Of a stretch of DNA of 23,326 bases, positions 14,930 to 22,082 are shown in pieces; the first letter of the stretch is position 1; each line of letters begins with the position of its first letter. Both the position numbers and the translations under genes were made by a program. The notes under the pieces are model-generated. The model had not been told where the DNA came from, ran no database searches, and saw nothing but the letters and a program-made list of their open reading frames with translations. This stretch comes from a virus. The stretch is from IMG/VR virus record IMGVR_UViG_3300038417_000596, positions 1 to 23,326 of that record; one strand, written 5' to 3'.

Positions 14930-17109
14930 GTGTAAGCTTAGCCCCTCCCGCCAGATTCAAGGCGTTTTACCCCGGCACGGGGAACCCTCTTTCCGGAGGA
15001 CAGCTCTGGACCCTCATGCCGGGCACGTCGGGCTTCCTTTACCCCAAGGCCACGTACACGGACTCCACGGGCCTCACGGCGAACATGAACCCCGTGATCC
15101 TCGATCCGAACGGCGAGGCCGATGTGTGGCTCTCCGGCTACACGAAACTGGTGCTTCAGGACTCAGCCGGAAACCTCGTCTGGTCCAAGGATAACGTCTC
15201 CTCAGTTCCCGCCGGCGGCATGGCGGTGGGCCAGTGGCAGTGGGTAAACCAGACTCTTCTCTTCACCTATATAAATGGCACTCAATTTTCTGTGCCTGGG
15301 GATGAGACGGCCCTTTTCCTGATAGGCATCAGGCTGCAGGCGACTGTCACGGCGGGGACGATCTACGGCACCGTTATTGCCGCGAGCTTCTCCAGCAGCG
15401 TGACGACCGTCACGGTCAGTTGGGATTCAGGCGCCCTTGACAGCGGGTTATCGACCCTTGCGACAGGCGTCATAACGCCTATACATAATTGCTTGCCTTT
15501 TCCGCCTGCCTATATCTCGAATTATCCCTCTCTCACTGCGGCTATTGCGTCCATAGGCACGGCCCCAAAGGACTTGCTTATCAATGTGTCGACCACGGTG
15601 ACTGCGGCAACGACCGTGCCCGCGAATATTAGCCTCCTGGTGGTGGAAGGGGGCCTTATCACGAATTCAGGGGGCACCTTCACGATCAATGGGTCTTTCC
15701 GTGCTGACGGGCAGGCGTTCTCCGGCTTCTCATCCGGGCAGGTGATATTCGGACCCGGCTCGGTCAAGGAAGTCTATCCCGAGTGGTGGGGAGCGGTGAG
15801 CGGCGCAACAGATTCGATGGCGGCGATTCAGGCGGCGGTCGACACGGGTCTTCGGGTGAAGCTCAGCGGCACCTACACCCTGAATAACTCTTCTTCTTCC
15901 CTCATGGTGTGCAAGGCATCGGTAGGCAGAGCCTACATGGAGGGGACGGGCTGGAACACGCTTACCTTCACCTCATCCGCCAACCCTGGAATAACCGTGC
16001 AATGCGTGGGTGGCTGCACCGAGGGCGTGACGCTCAGGAACCTCTACCTGTATGGGCCTGGCGGCACAACGGCAGGCAACATCGGTATCTACTTTCCGGG
16101 CGGCACCGGGAACGACATAGGCCGCATTCTTATCGACGGCGTTCGAATCCAGAACTTCGGAGACGATGCGTTGAAACTGCAAGGTCTTACGGGACCGACG
16201 TGGATCAGGATTTGGGCGTATTACTGCAACGGGTACGGCATACATGTGTGTGCGGATGCAAACGGGAATACACCGTCGAACGTCACAATTTCAGGCGGGG
16301 CCATTCATAATATGCTTGGCGGCATCAGCCTCGACGGGACGGGCGCGAGCATCTCGTTGGCCCACATTGAAGATACGGACATCGAGCTTCCCAACACCGC
16401 GACGCGGCCGTGCCTGTACCTGAACAACGCGTATGGGAACACAATTATCAATTTGACTACCTCATCCGGCGCCGCCTCCCTGACCCTGGGCGATGCGAAC
16501 GTGTACCTGGCCGGCTACTCCTATGGCAATATCTTTGTCGGGGCGTATAACATCGCCGGGGGCGGCCTGAACAACGTCCACGATGCGGGAAGCGGCTACA
16601 ACAATACCTGGATCGGGGGCACGTACGCGAATATCGTGAGTCCGCCAGGTGGCCTCGGGTACTTTGCAGTAGTGAATAATGCCATAGGGGATACTTTCAT
16701 CAATCCTCTGCTCACCGGCACGTATGCGTCGAATCTCAACACGGTCTATGAGAACAGCAGCAGCCCCTTGGCATCTATCTGCTACGGCATCCAGAAGTTG
16801 TTCGGCGGGGCCACATATCCTTGCTGGCATCCCATTTTCACACAGACAGTGATGTGGCAGCCGAACGGGGGCAGCCTCATCAACGGGCAGACATCCGTAA
16901 TATCGGCAAATATTGCCTTCCCCGGGGTGCGTTCGAATAACGCGATTACCGTGGCCGTGGTAGGCTCGAACGTCAATGCCTATGACATCGTGAGCGGATT
17001 GATCGCCAACAACGACCAAATCGTTCTGAGCTTGTATAATCCGACTGCCAACGGAGCGACCTACGCCAGCGCGTTCGCTGTGCTCGTCACGGTCTGGCAG
17101 GCGGAATAA
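14926..17109 (+). CDS. Tailspike with beta-helix (pectate-lyase-like) body
   Basis: Residues 1-95 match the virion-anchoring domain of P22-like tailspikes: APPARFKAFYPGTGNPLSGG, then TYTDSTGLTANMNPVILDPNGEADVWLSGYTKLVLQDSAG. From about residue 280, EVYPEWWGAVSGATDSMAAI followed by QAAVDTGLRVKLSGTYTL is the usual entry to a right-handed parallel beta-helix, continuing to about 600 with turn-repeat patterns (GNIGIYFPG, DGVRIQNFGDDALKLQG). The C-terminal part (ITVAVVGSNVNAYD to VLVTVWQAE) is a separate beta domain, probably for trimerisation. The protein should bind and probably cut host surface polysaccharide; catalytic residues cannot be named. In P22 the tailspike gene lies apart, but here it precedes the gp4-like gene. 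Confidence 0.85.
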   Translation: MSVSLAPPARFKAFYPGTGNPLSGGQLWTLMPGTSGFLYPKATYTDSTGLTANMNPVILDPNGEADVWLSGYTKLVLQDSAGNLVWSKDNVSSVPAGGMAVGQWQWVNQTLLFTYINGTQFSVPGDETALFLIGIRLQATVTAGTIYGTVIAASFSSSVTTVTVSWDSGALDSGLSTLATGVITPIHNCLPFPPAYISNYPSLTAAIASIGTAPKDLLINVSTTVTAATTVPANISLLVVEGGLITNSGGTFTINGSFRADGQAFSGFSSGQVIFGPGSVKEVYPEWWGAVSGATDSMAAIQAAVDTGLRVKLSGTYTLNNSSSSLMVCKASVGRAYMEGTGWNTLTFTSSANPGITVQCVGGCTEGVTLRNLYLYGPGGTTAGNIGIYFPGGTGNDIGRILIDGVRIQNFGDDALKLQGLTGPTWIRIWAYYCNGYGIHVCADANGNTPSNVTISGGAIHNMLGGISLDGTGASISLAHIEDTDIELPNTATRPCLYLNNAYGNTIINLTTSSGAASLTLGDANVYLAGYSYGNIFVGAYNIAGGGLNNVHDAGSGYNNTWIGGTYANIVSPPGGLGYFAVVNNAIGDTFINPLLTGTYASNLNTVYENSSSPLASICYGIQKLFGGATYPCWHPIFTQTVMWQPNGGSLINGQTSVISANIAFPGVRSNNAITVAVVGSNVNAYDIVSGLIANNDQIVLSLYNPTANGATYASAFAVLVTVWQAE

Positions 17110-17115
17110 GGGGAA

Positions 17116-17150
17116 GGGGGACACACCTCCGGAAAGAGAGGAATGTTAAG
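17116..17150 (+). repeat. Interspersed palindromic repeat, copy 4 (decayed)
   Basis: GGGGGACACACCTCC (17116-17130) is followed by a shortened loop and GAGAGGAATGTT (17136-17147), where intact copies have GAGAGGAGTGTCCCC. Only short pairings survive (CCTC 17126-17129 with GAGG 17138-17141). It lies directly beside copy 3, in the same orientation by loop sequence. Confidence 0.55.
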
Positions 17151-17153
17151 AAT

Positions 17154-17208
17154 GGGGGGGGGGACACTCCTCCGAAAACCAAAAGAGCGAGAGGGGTGTC
17201 CCCCCTCA
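17154..17208 (+). repeat. Interspersed palindromic repeat, copy 3, with G10 tract
   Basis: Bases 17158-17172 pair with 17191-17205 over 15 positions (one G-T wobble, no mismatch) around an 18-base loop. The loop sequence (CCGAAAACCAAAAGAGCGA) is like that of copy 1. The left arm begins within ten consecutive G residues (17154-17163), which could slip in replication or sequencing. The stem stands between the tailspike stop and the gp4-like ribosome site (AGGAG 17214-17218), so it may also act as a transcript barrier. Confidence 0.85.
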
Positions 17209-17225
17209 ATATTAGGAGCATTTTC

Positions 17226-17969
17226 ATGATCATCCAGGTGCAGCAGCTCATCACGTTCGCCCTCCAGGATATAGGCTCGATTGCGAAACAGGAAACGCCG
17301 ACCTCTGACGAGATGGCGGACGGGCTGACGAAGCTCAACTTCATGATAGATGCATGGGCGGTGCGCTCGCTCATGGTCCTGGGCACCATCCTGCAGGCGT
17401 TCCCTCTTGTCTCCGGACAGTCTGCCTACACCATCGGCACGGGGGGCAACTTCAATACCCCTGTACCCTCTGCGGTCACTGACGCCTATATCAGGGACGG
17501 GAACGGCAGCGACACCCCGGTCGATATCCTGACCTCAGATGAATGGTTTGCACTTGAGGACAAGGCGATAGCCACAGGGCGCCCGCAAGGTCTCTGGTTT
17601 GAACCAGGTCTCACCCAGCAAGCGACGGGTCCTCTCGGGACGGTCAATCTTTACCCCGCTCCCGATCCTTCAACCCCCTATACGCTCTATCTGGGCGAAC
17701 AGGGACCGTTGACGGAGATAGCGAGTGTCGGCACCAACATTACGTTTGCACCTGCCTACTACGAAGCCCTCGAATATAACCTCGCGGTGAGATTGTGGCC
17801 GCAGTACCACGACAGCGGGAAGTCCATCGAGAACGATCTGAAAGCGCTGGCGAAAGATGCCATGCGCGTGATCGAGACCATGAACGCAAAAATGGTAACG
17901 GCCACCATAGAGGCACCGACGACGAAGCCGACAGGCTACAATATTTATACGGGAGGGTACTCGCAATAA
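17226..17969 (+). CDS. Tail accessory factor, P22 gp4-like
   Basis: In P22, gp4 binds the portal after packaging and makes the platform for gp10. The N-terminus (QQLITFALQDIGSIAKQETP, then SDEMADGLTKLNFMIDAWAV) and the SGQSAYTIGTGGNFNTP signature are typical of this family; the middle contains VNLYPAPDPSTPYTLYLGE. At 247 residues it is longer than P22 gp4 (166), as most metagenomic relatives are. The ATG at 17226 has AGGAG seven bases upstream; a GTG at 17196 would lie in the palindromic repeat and is rejected. Its stop overlaps the acetyltransferase start (TAATG). Confidence 0.85.
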   Translation: MIIQVQQLITFALQDIGSIAKQETPTSDEMADGLTKLNFMIDAWAVRSLMVLGTILQAFPLVSGQSAYTIGTGGNFNTPVPSAVTDAYIRDGNGSDTPVDILTSDEWFALEDKAIATGRPQGLWFEPGLTQQATGPLGTVNLYPAPDPSTPYTLYLGEQGPLTEIASVGTNITFAPAYYEALEYNLAVRLWPQYHDSGKSIENDLKALAKDAMRVIETMNAKMVTATIEAPTTKPTGYNIYTGGYSQ

Positions 17970-18469
17970 TGCTCGATTACCAGGTGGAAAAGCTCAGTGA
18001 CAAACTCATAGATGAAATGTCGCTCATGACGGAGCTCTACATGACCGATGTCGCTGCGCCCTTTCACGCCTTCCCCGCAGATCCCGACTGGCTGATGTAC
18101 AAGACCCTTGAAGCTGCCGGTAGACTTCGGGTGATCGTAGGCCGGAACGATCGGTGGCAGGTGAAAGCCTTCGCTGTCGTAGTCCTCGGTCCTCATGCAC
18201 ACTACGCCTGCATTCAAGGGACCGTTCCGCTTCTATTTCTTCACCCCGACTATCGGAAAGGCTCGGAAGGCATCCGTCTGGTCAGGCTACTTGAGAAGGC
18301 AGCGGAAGAGGCGGGGGCGCAGATCATTGTGACTCACGGGGGAATGCACAACGGCGTCTATCGTCTCTTCGAGGGTATGCACTATCAGGATTTCGGCCGG
18401 TACTATGTGAAAGTGAAAGGCGAAGGCCCGAACGGCCTCACACCGGTGTTTAAGAACAAGGAGAAATAA
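17969..18469 (+). CDS. GNAT-family N-acetyltransferase
   Basis: The enzyme probably moves an acetyl group from acetyl-CoA to an amine. Motif A is clear: LLFLHPDYRKGSEGIRLVRL at 88-107 with the CoA-pyrophosphate loop RKGSEG (96-101), followed by the usual helix (LLEKAAEEAG). The C-terminal THGGMHNGVYRLFEGMHYQD matches motif B with its conserved aromatic end. The ATG overlaps the gp4-like stop (TAATG), with GGGAGGG 11 bases before it, so it is co-translated with a tail gene. The substrate could be a virion protein, a host protein or a small molecule. Confidence 0.85.
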   Translation: MLDYQVEKLSDKLIDEMSLMTELYMTDVAAPFHAFPADPDWLMYKTLEAAGRLRVIVGRNDRWQVKAFAVVVLGPHAHYACIQGTVPLLFLHPDYRKGSEGIRLVRLLEKAAEEAGAQIIVTHGGMHNGVYRLFEGMHYQDFGRYYVKVKGEGPNGLTPVFKNKEK

Positions 18470-18470
18470 C

Positions 18471-19217
18471 ATGGGAGCATCAGCAATCATAGGCGGTTCT
18501 TTACTCGGCGGGGGCTTGAGCCTTTTCGGCGCATCTGAATCGGCAAACGCCCAGGAATCTGCGGCGTCAACGGCGGCGGGGGCCAATAACCAGGCAGCCC
18601 AGCTCCAGTACCAGGAGTGGCAGCAGCAGCAGGCGAACATGCAGCCCTGGCTCACGGCCGGGACGACCGCGGTCAATAACCTTTCGTCCGGGGTGGAGTC
18701 GGGCAAATACACCCCACCCGCCTTTTCCTTCGACCCCACGCAGATCGCGAACAACCCGGATTACCAATTTACTATGAAGCAGGGGACGGCGGCGCTCGAT
18801 GCGGCGGGCGCAGCGGCAGGGAACTATGGCAGCGGCAACATGGGAGTGGCACTCGAACAGTTCGGCCAGGGGAACGCGGCGACCTATGAGAACCAGTATT
18901 ATAACCAGGCGCTCAACAGCTACAATGCGAATGTGAACAGTCAGTACGTCATGCCGTACAATCAATTGGCGAACACAGCCGGCCTCGGCCAGAAGGCAGC
19001 TCAAAATCTGGCGAGCACGGGACAGGCGGCGGAATCGAACATAGGCAGCTATACCACGTCGGCAGGCAACGCCCTCGCCTCCGGGCAGATCGGCGCGGCG
19101 AACGCAATGAACAGCGGGTATAACGGCCTGTACAATAACCTGATGTCGGGATACCTCAACCAAGCGTATCTCGGAGGGAATAATTTGTATGGCTCTTCGA
19201 ACCTCTATTCTTTATAA
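18471..19217 (+). CDS. DNA ejection (pilot) protein, P22 gp7-like
   Basis: Proteins of this kind travel inside the head and enter the host envelope with the DNA. The first 22 residues form a glycine-zipper hydrophobic segment (SAIIGGSLLGGGLSLFGAS). A long Ala/Gln/Asn-rich helical stretch follows (SANAQESAASTAAGANNQAAQ, here broken as SANAQESAAS and TAAGANNQAAQ), then the typical NPDYQFTMKQGTAALDAAGA and GNYGSGNMGVALEQFGQGNA region, and a repetitive Asn/Tyr/Gly-rich end. Lysine is nearly absent. Its gene starts one base after the acetyltransferase stop, with AAGGAGA upstream. Confidence 0.8.
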   Translation: MGASAIIGGSLLGGGLSLFGASESANAQESAASTAAGANNQAAQLQYQEWQQQQANMQPWLTAGTTAVNNLSSGVESGKYTPPAFSFDPTQIANNPDYQFTMKQGTAALDAAGAAAGNYGSGNMGVALEQFGQGNAATYENQYYNQALNSYNANVNSQYVMPYNQLANTAGLGQKAAQNLASTGQAAESNIGSYTTSAGNALASGQIGAANAMNSGYNGLYNNLMSGYLNQAYLGGNNLYGSSNLYSL

Positions 19218-19235
19218 ATAAAGCGAGGAAGAATC

Positions 19236-20519
19236 ATGGCTTATAATGATTACGGCCTTTCAAGTATGTGGACGCCCACTCCGGCGCCCGTGAAACAAGA
19301 GTCCATGGCGAACATGAAGAATGAGGCAGTCCGCGGTGCCTACCTGGACTATCAGCTTGATCAGGCGGTCAAAACAGGCCTTATAACGGAAGGGGAGCGG
19401 GAAGCCATGAGGAAAGGGTACCTGCAGGCTCAGCAGCCTCAACAGGCGAATACCCTTGTGAAACCTCCATCGACGCAGCCCTTATCCCCTGTACCTCCCG
19501 TGAACGGCCTTCTTCCTCCCACTCGTGGGCCCGGGACCGGGGGGCCTTATGACCCGTCGAGATATTCGATCCTCTCGCCAACTCTTTCCAGCGGTGCCTA
19601 TGACCCGTCGAGATACAGTCTGCTGCCGGCCACGTCTTCGAATGGGGCTGCTCAACCCCAGGCTCCGGCTCCGGCTCCGGCTCAGGCTCCGGCTCCGGCA
19701 AATCAACCATCTGCTCAGCAACCAGATACTCAGCAAAAATCTGAGCAAGGGAGTCTGCCCCCCAACGACAGCGAAGCGGACACCGGTAAATCCAGCCCCG
19801 GGTATTCTATTCTGTCTTCTCTCATGAATCAGCCGCCTGTGTCGGGAAACACCCTCTACCCAGGGCGAAACCAATCACCCGCTCCGCCTCAGCCCTCGCC
19901 TGTAGCGACTTCGGCTCCTGGGGCGCCTACTATGCCCCAAAATGCCCTGACGGCTCCTACGGGCACCATAGGCAGGACGATGACCCCCTGGACAGGGAGC
20001 CGCGAGAATTACAGGGATGTAGGCCGGGCAATCGCAGTGCAGAGGCAGCAGCAGGAGCAGCAGGCGGCCTTGAAGGCGAAGCTCGATCAGCTCAAGACCA
20101 TTCACAGCATCAACCCCGCTGCGGCCGTGCAGGCGTGGAACTCGGACCCGCAATTGTCGAGAATGGGGCGGATGGACATAGCGGCGGATGGGGAAGTGAA
20201 ACTGTGGAAAGACCCTGATACCGTCGTAACGGTGGGCCGTAGCATTCGGCTGCCGGACGGGAGTTATCATGTCCTGCCAACTCAGCAGCAAGGTGCGCAG
20301 TCTGACATCCGCAAGAGAGTCGCCGACTCTCTTCTTGATCCGGCATTGCAGGGGAAGGCGTTTGAAGCTCGTATGAAAGGTCATGGCCAGGACCTCCCTA
20401 CCCTTGCCAAGTCCAGGCGGGAATTCGGGACGCACCCAGTGGCAGAGCAAGCACCCGCGATTACCAAGAAGCCCAGCGAAATGACCGATGCAGAGCTTCT
20501 AGACGCTTTGGGGAAATAA
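19236..20519 (+). CDS. Proline/glutamine-rich probable ejection protein with YDPSRYS repeats (427 aa)
   Basis: No family is recognised, but position between two ejection-type genes suggests an internal virion protein. Residues 1-70 are ordered and charged. Residues about 75-250 are low complexity: two direct repeats of a YDPSRYS(I/L)L unit near residues 105 and 122, a proline-alanine run (PAPAPAPAQAPAPA) and a third related SPGYSILSSL. Residues about 260-300 form a Gln-rich coiled coil (AVQRQQQEQQAALKAKLDQL). The C-terminal 120 residues are compact, with VTVGRSIRLPDGSYHVLPTQ, and end MTDAELLDALGK. The ribosome site is GAGGAAG. Confidence 0.75.
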   Translation: MAYNDYGLSSMWTPTPAPVKQESMANMKNEAVRGAYLDYQLDQAVKTGLITEGEREAMRKGYLQAQQPQQANTLVKPPSTQPLSPVPPVNGLLPPTRGPGTGGPYDPSRYSILSPTLSSGAYDPSRYSLLPATSSNGAAQPQAPAPAPAQAPAPANQPSAQQPDTQQKSEQGSLPPNDSEADTGKSSPGYSILSSLMNQPPVSGNTLYPGRNQSPAPPQPSPVATSAPGAPTMPQNALTAPTGTIGRTMTPWTGSRENYRDVGRAIAVQRQQQEQQAALKAKLDQLKTIHSINPAAAVQAWNSDPQLSRMGRMDIAADGEVKLWKDPDTVVTVGRSIRLPDGSYHVLPTQQQGAQSDIRKRVADSLLDPALQGKAFEARMKGHGQDLPTLAKSRREFGTHPVAEQAPAITKKPSEMTDAELLDALGK

Positions 20520-20520
20520 C

Positions 20521-21978
20521 ATGGCTGATATGGACCTTCTCTTAGAAGCGGAAAAACGAGGCATTTTACCAGAGGACAAAAAACCTCTCCTTCAAGAAGC
20601 CCGGAAAAGAGGACTGGTTCCTGAAGCTCCTGAACCCAACAAGATCGAGCGGGGGAAGGGAACATTCAAATGGGGGAATCGGGACGTACCCGAGTACGAC
20701 CCCTCTCAATATGCCGGCAGAGGCTCATTATTCAAAGCGGCCATGGTGGGACTTGCGGGTTTTTCGGACCCTATCCTCGGGGTGCTGCAAAGGGGCACGG
20801 AATTAGGCGAAAAAATAGGTATCGTGAGTCCTAAGACAAAGAAGGCCGTGCAAGGGCTCGTTGACCAACGCCAGGAGGAAAAGCAGATTATCGGCGGGAG
20901 ATCATTGCCGTTTAAAGCGACCGAGTTCGCCGGGCAAATGTTGCCCATCGCATTGATACCGGGAGGAAATGCAAAAAATTGGTTATCCAGGGCCACATCG
21001 AATGCAGGGATCGGAGCGGCGTCGGGATACGCGCTGCCGACAGCATCTGGGGAAAACGCCTTTGCAAACCTGCTCATTGGAGGGGCGGGAGGAGCGACGC
21101 TCAGCGGGATTGAAGGGGGAGTCAATTACCTTGCCCGCTCCAATTTGCCCGAAAGGCTCTATGGCAGCGCGGTAAAATTGCCCCTGTCGCGCAAATGGAC
21201 AAAAGTGCTGCCAGGGAAGGAGATGTCGGCAAGAAACGCAGCCGTAGAAGAAGGCATGAGGTCGGAGATTCCCCCGAGCGAGTACGGATTGGCCAAGGCA
21301 ATAAAGAACAAGCAGCAGACAGGACGCGCCTATGGGGAAAAGCTTCGGGAGAGAGAAGCAGCGCTTCCTTCTGAAGATATCCGCGTAAAAGTGGATGATG
21401 TCTTGGAGAGAGGGCTTAGGAGAGCGTACCAGAGAGCGGCCGATAGCGACGACATAGCCGGAAACAAAGCGATTTTGGATGCATATAAAGAGACCTTGAA
21501 GGCTGGAAGAAGAGAACACCTCACACCGGGAGAGGCGAATAGCCTGAAGGCCGAGATCTATAAAGACATCAACTTTATTACCGAATCCAAATCGTCAAGC
21601 ACCAGGTTCCAGCAAGTGGCAAAGAAGGGGGTAGCCAGAGAACTGGATAAGGCCCTGGATGCCATGTTTCCTGAATTGGAAGGCATTAACGCTAGGTACG
21701 GGGCAAGGAAAGACCTTATTGAAGCGCTCGAAAGGTACATGGGCAGAGAAGGCAACAAAAACATGATCGGCCTGGGCACCAAAGTGCTTTTGAGACCGCA
21801 TCATTGGCCCGCGGCTATTCTCGATTCTACCCTGGGTCATCCCCAAGTGAAAGCGCGGCTGGCGTTCCTGCTGAACAAGGTGAGGCGAAGCAAGGGACTT
21901 TCGTCGGTAGGCAATAGCTACATAACGCAGCAGATATCGAAGGGAATTCCGATAGCGGCATCGGAGGCGGAAAATTGA
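20521..21978 (+). CDS. Probable DNA ejection protein (gp16/gp20-like position, 485 aa)
   Basis: The third gene of the ejection set starts one base after the previous stop. The N-terminus holds a tandem pair, LLLEAEKRGILPED and PLLQEARKRGLVPEA. A hydrophobic Gly/Ala-rich middle (about residues 75-95 and 135-205, e.g. LLIGGAGGATLSGIEGGV) could insert in membrane. The C-terminal half is charged and helical (residues 230-450), with LTPGEANSLKAEIYKDI resembling helical regions in other phage ejection proteins. I see no lytic transglycosylase or peptidase motif. The function is inferred from position, hydrophobicity pattern and the shared YDPSxY motif near residue 59. Confidence 0.75.
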   Translation: MADMDLLLEAEKRGILPEDKKPLLQEARKRGLVPEAPEPNKIERGKGTFKWGNRDVPEYDPSQYAGRGSLFKAAMVGLAGFSDPILGVLQRGTELGEKIGIVSPKTKKAVQGLVDQRQEEKQIIGGRSLPFKATEFAGQMLPIALIPGGNAKNWLSRATSNAGIGAASGYALPTASGENAFANLLIGGAGGATLSGIEGGVNYLARSNLPERLYGSAVKLPLSRKWTKVLPGKEMSARNAAVEEGMRSEIPPSEYGLAKAIKNKQQTGRAYGEKLREREAALPSEDIRVKVDDVLERGLRRAYQRAADSDDIAGNKAILDAYKETLKAGRREHLTPGEANSLKAEIYKDINFITESKSSSTRFQQVAKKGVARELDKALDAMFPELEGINARYGARKDLIEALERYMGREGNKNMIGLGTKVLLRPHHWPAAILDSTLGHPQVKARLAFLLNKVRRSKGLSSVGNSYITQQISKGIPIAASEAEN

Positions 21979-22082
21979 GTTTTATCGGCGGGAATTTATC
22001 CATCGCCAAAAAAGCACGCAAGCAATGGCGAGGAAAAACGTGTAAACGTACATCATATCTTTATTCTAGGACGGAACCATGA
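21975..22082 (+). CDS. Possible small basic ORF (35 aa, TTG start)
   Basis: The TTG overlaps the preceding stop (TTGA), and GGAGG lies seven bases before it at 21963-21967, an ideal spacing. Its stop overlaps the ATG of the next gene (ATGA). The product is strongly basic (KKARKQWRGKTCKRTS). The perfect fit between two coupled genes is the only support. Otherwise this is a 100-base spacer with no convincing promoter or terminator. Confidence 0.35.
   Translation: MSFIGGNLSIAKKARKQWRGKTCKRTSYLYSRTEP

Noticed and set aside
19640-19705. Proline-alanine codon run as a tandem DNA repeat or CRISPR-like array
   Set aside because: It is a simple CCGGCT codon repeat in a low-complexity protein linker, without spacers or unit length of an array.
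20521-21978. Lytic transglycosylase or peptidase domain in the large ejection protein
   Set aside because: No catalytic glutamate context or HxxE/NlpC motif could be found in the sequence.
21975-22000. Sigma-70 promoter (TTGAGT and TTTATC) before ATP-grasp copy 2
   Set aside because: The spacer would be about 14 bases, too short, and the TTGAGT belongs to the stop/start overlap.
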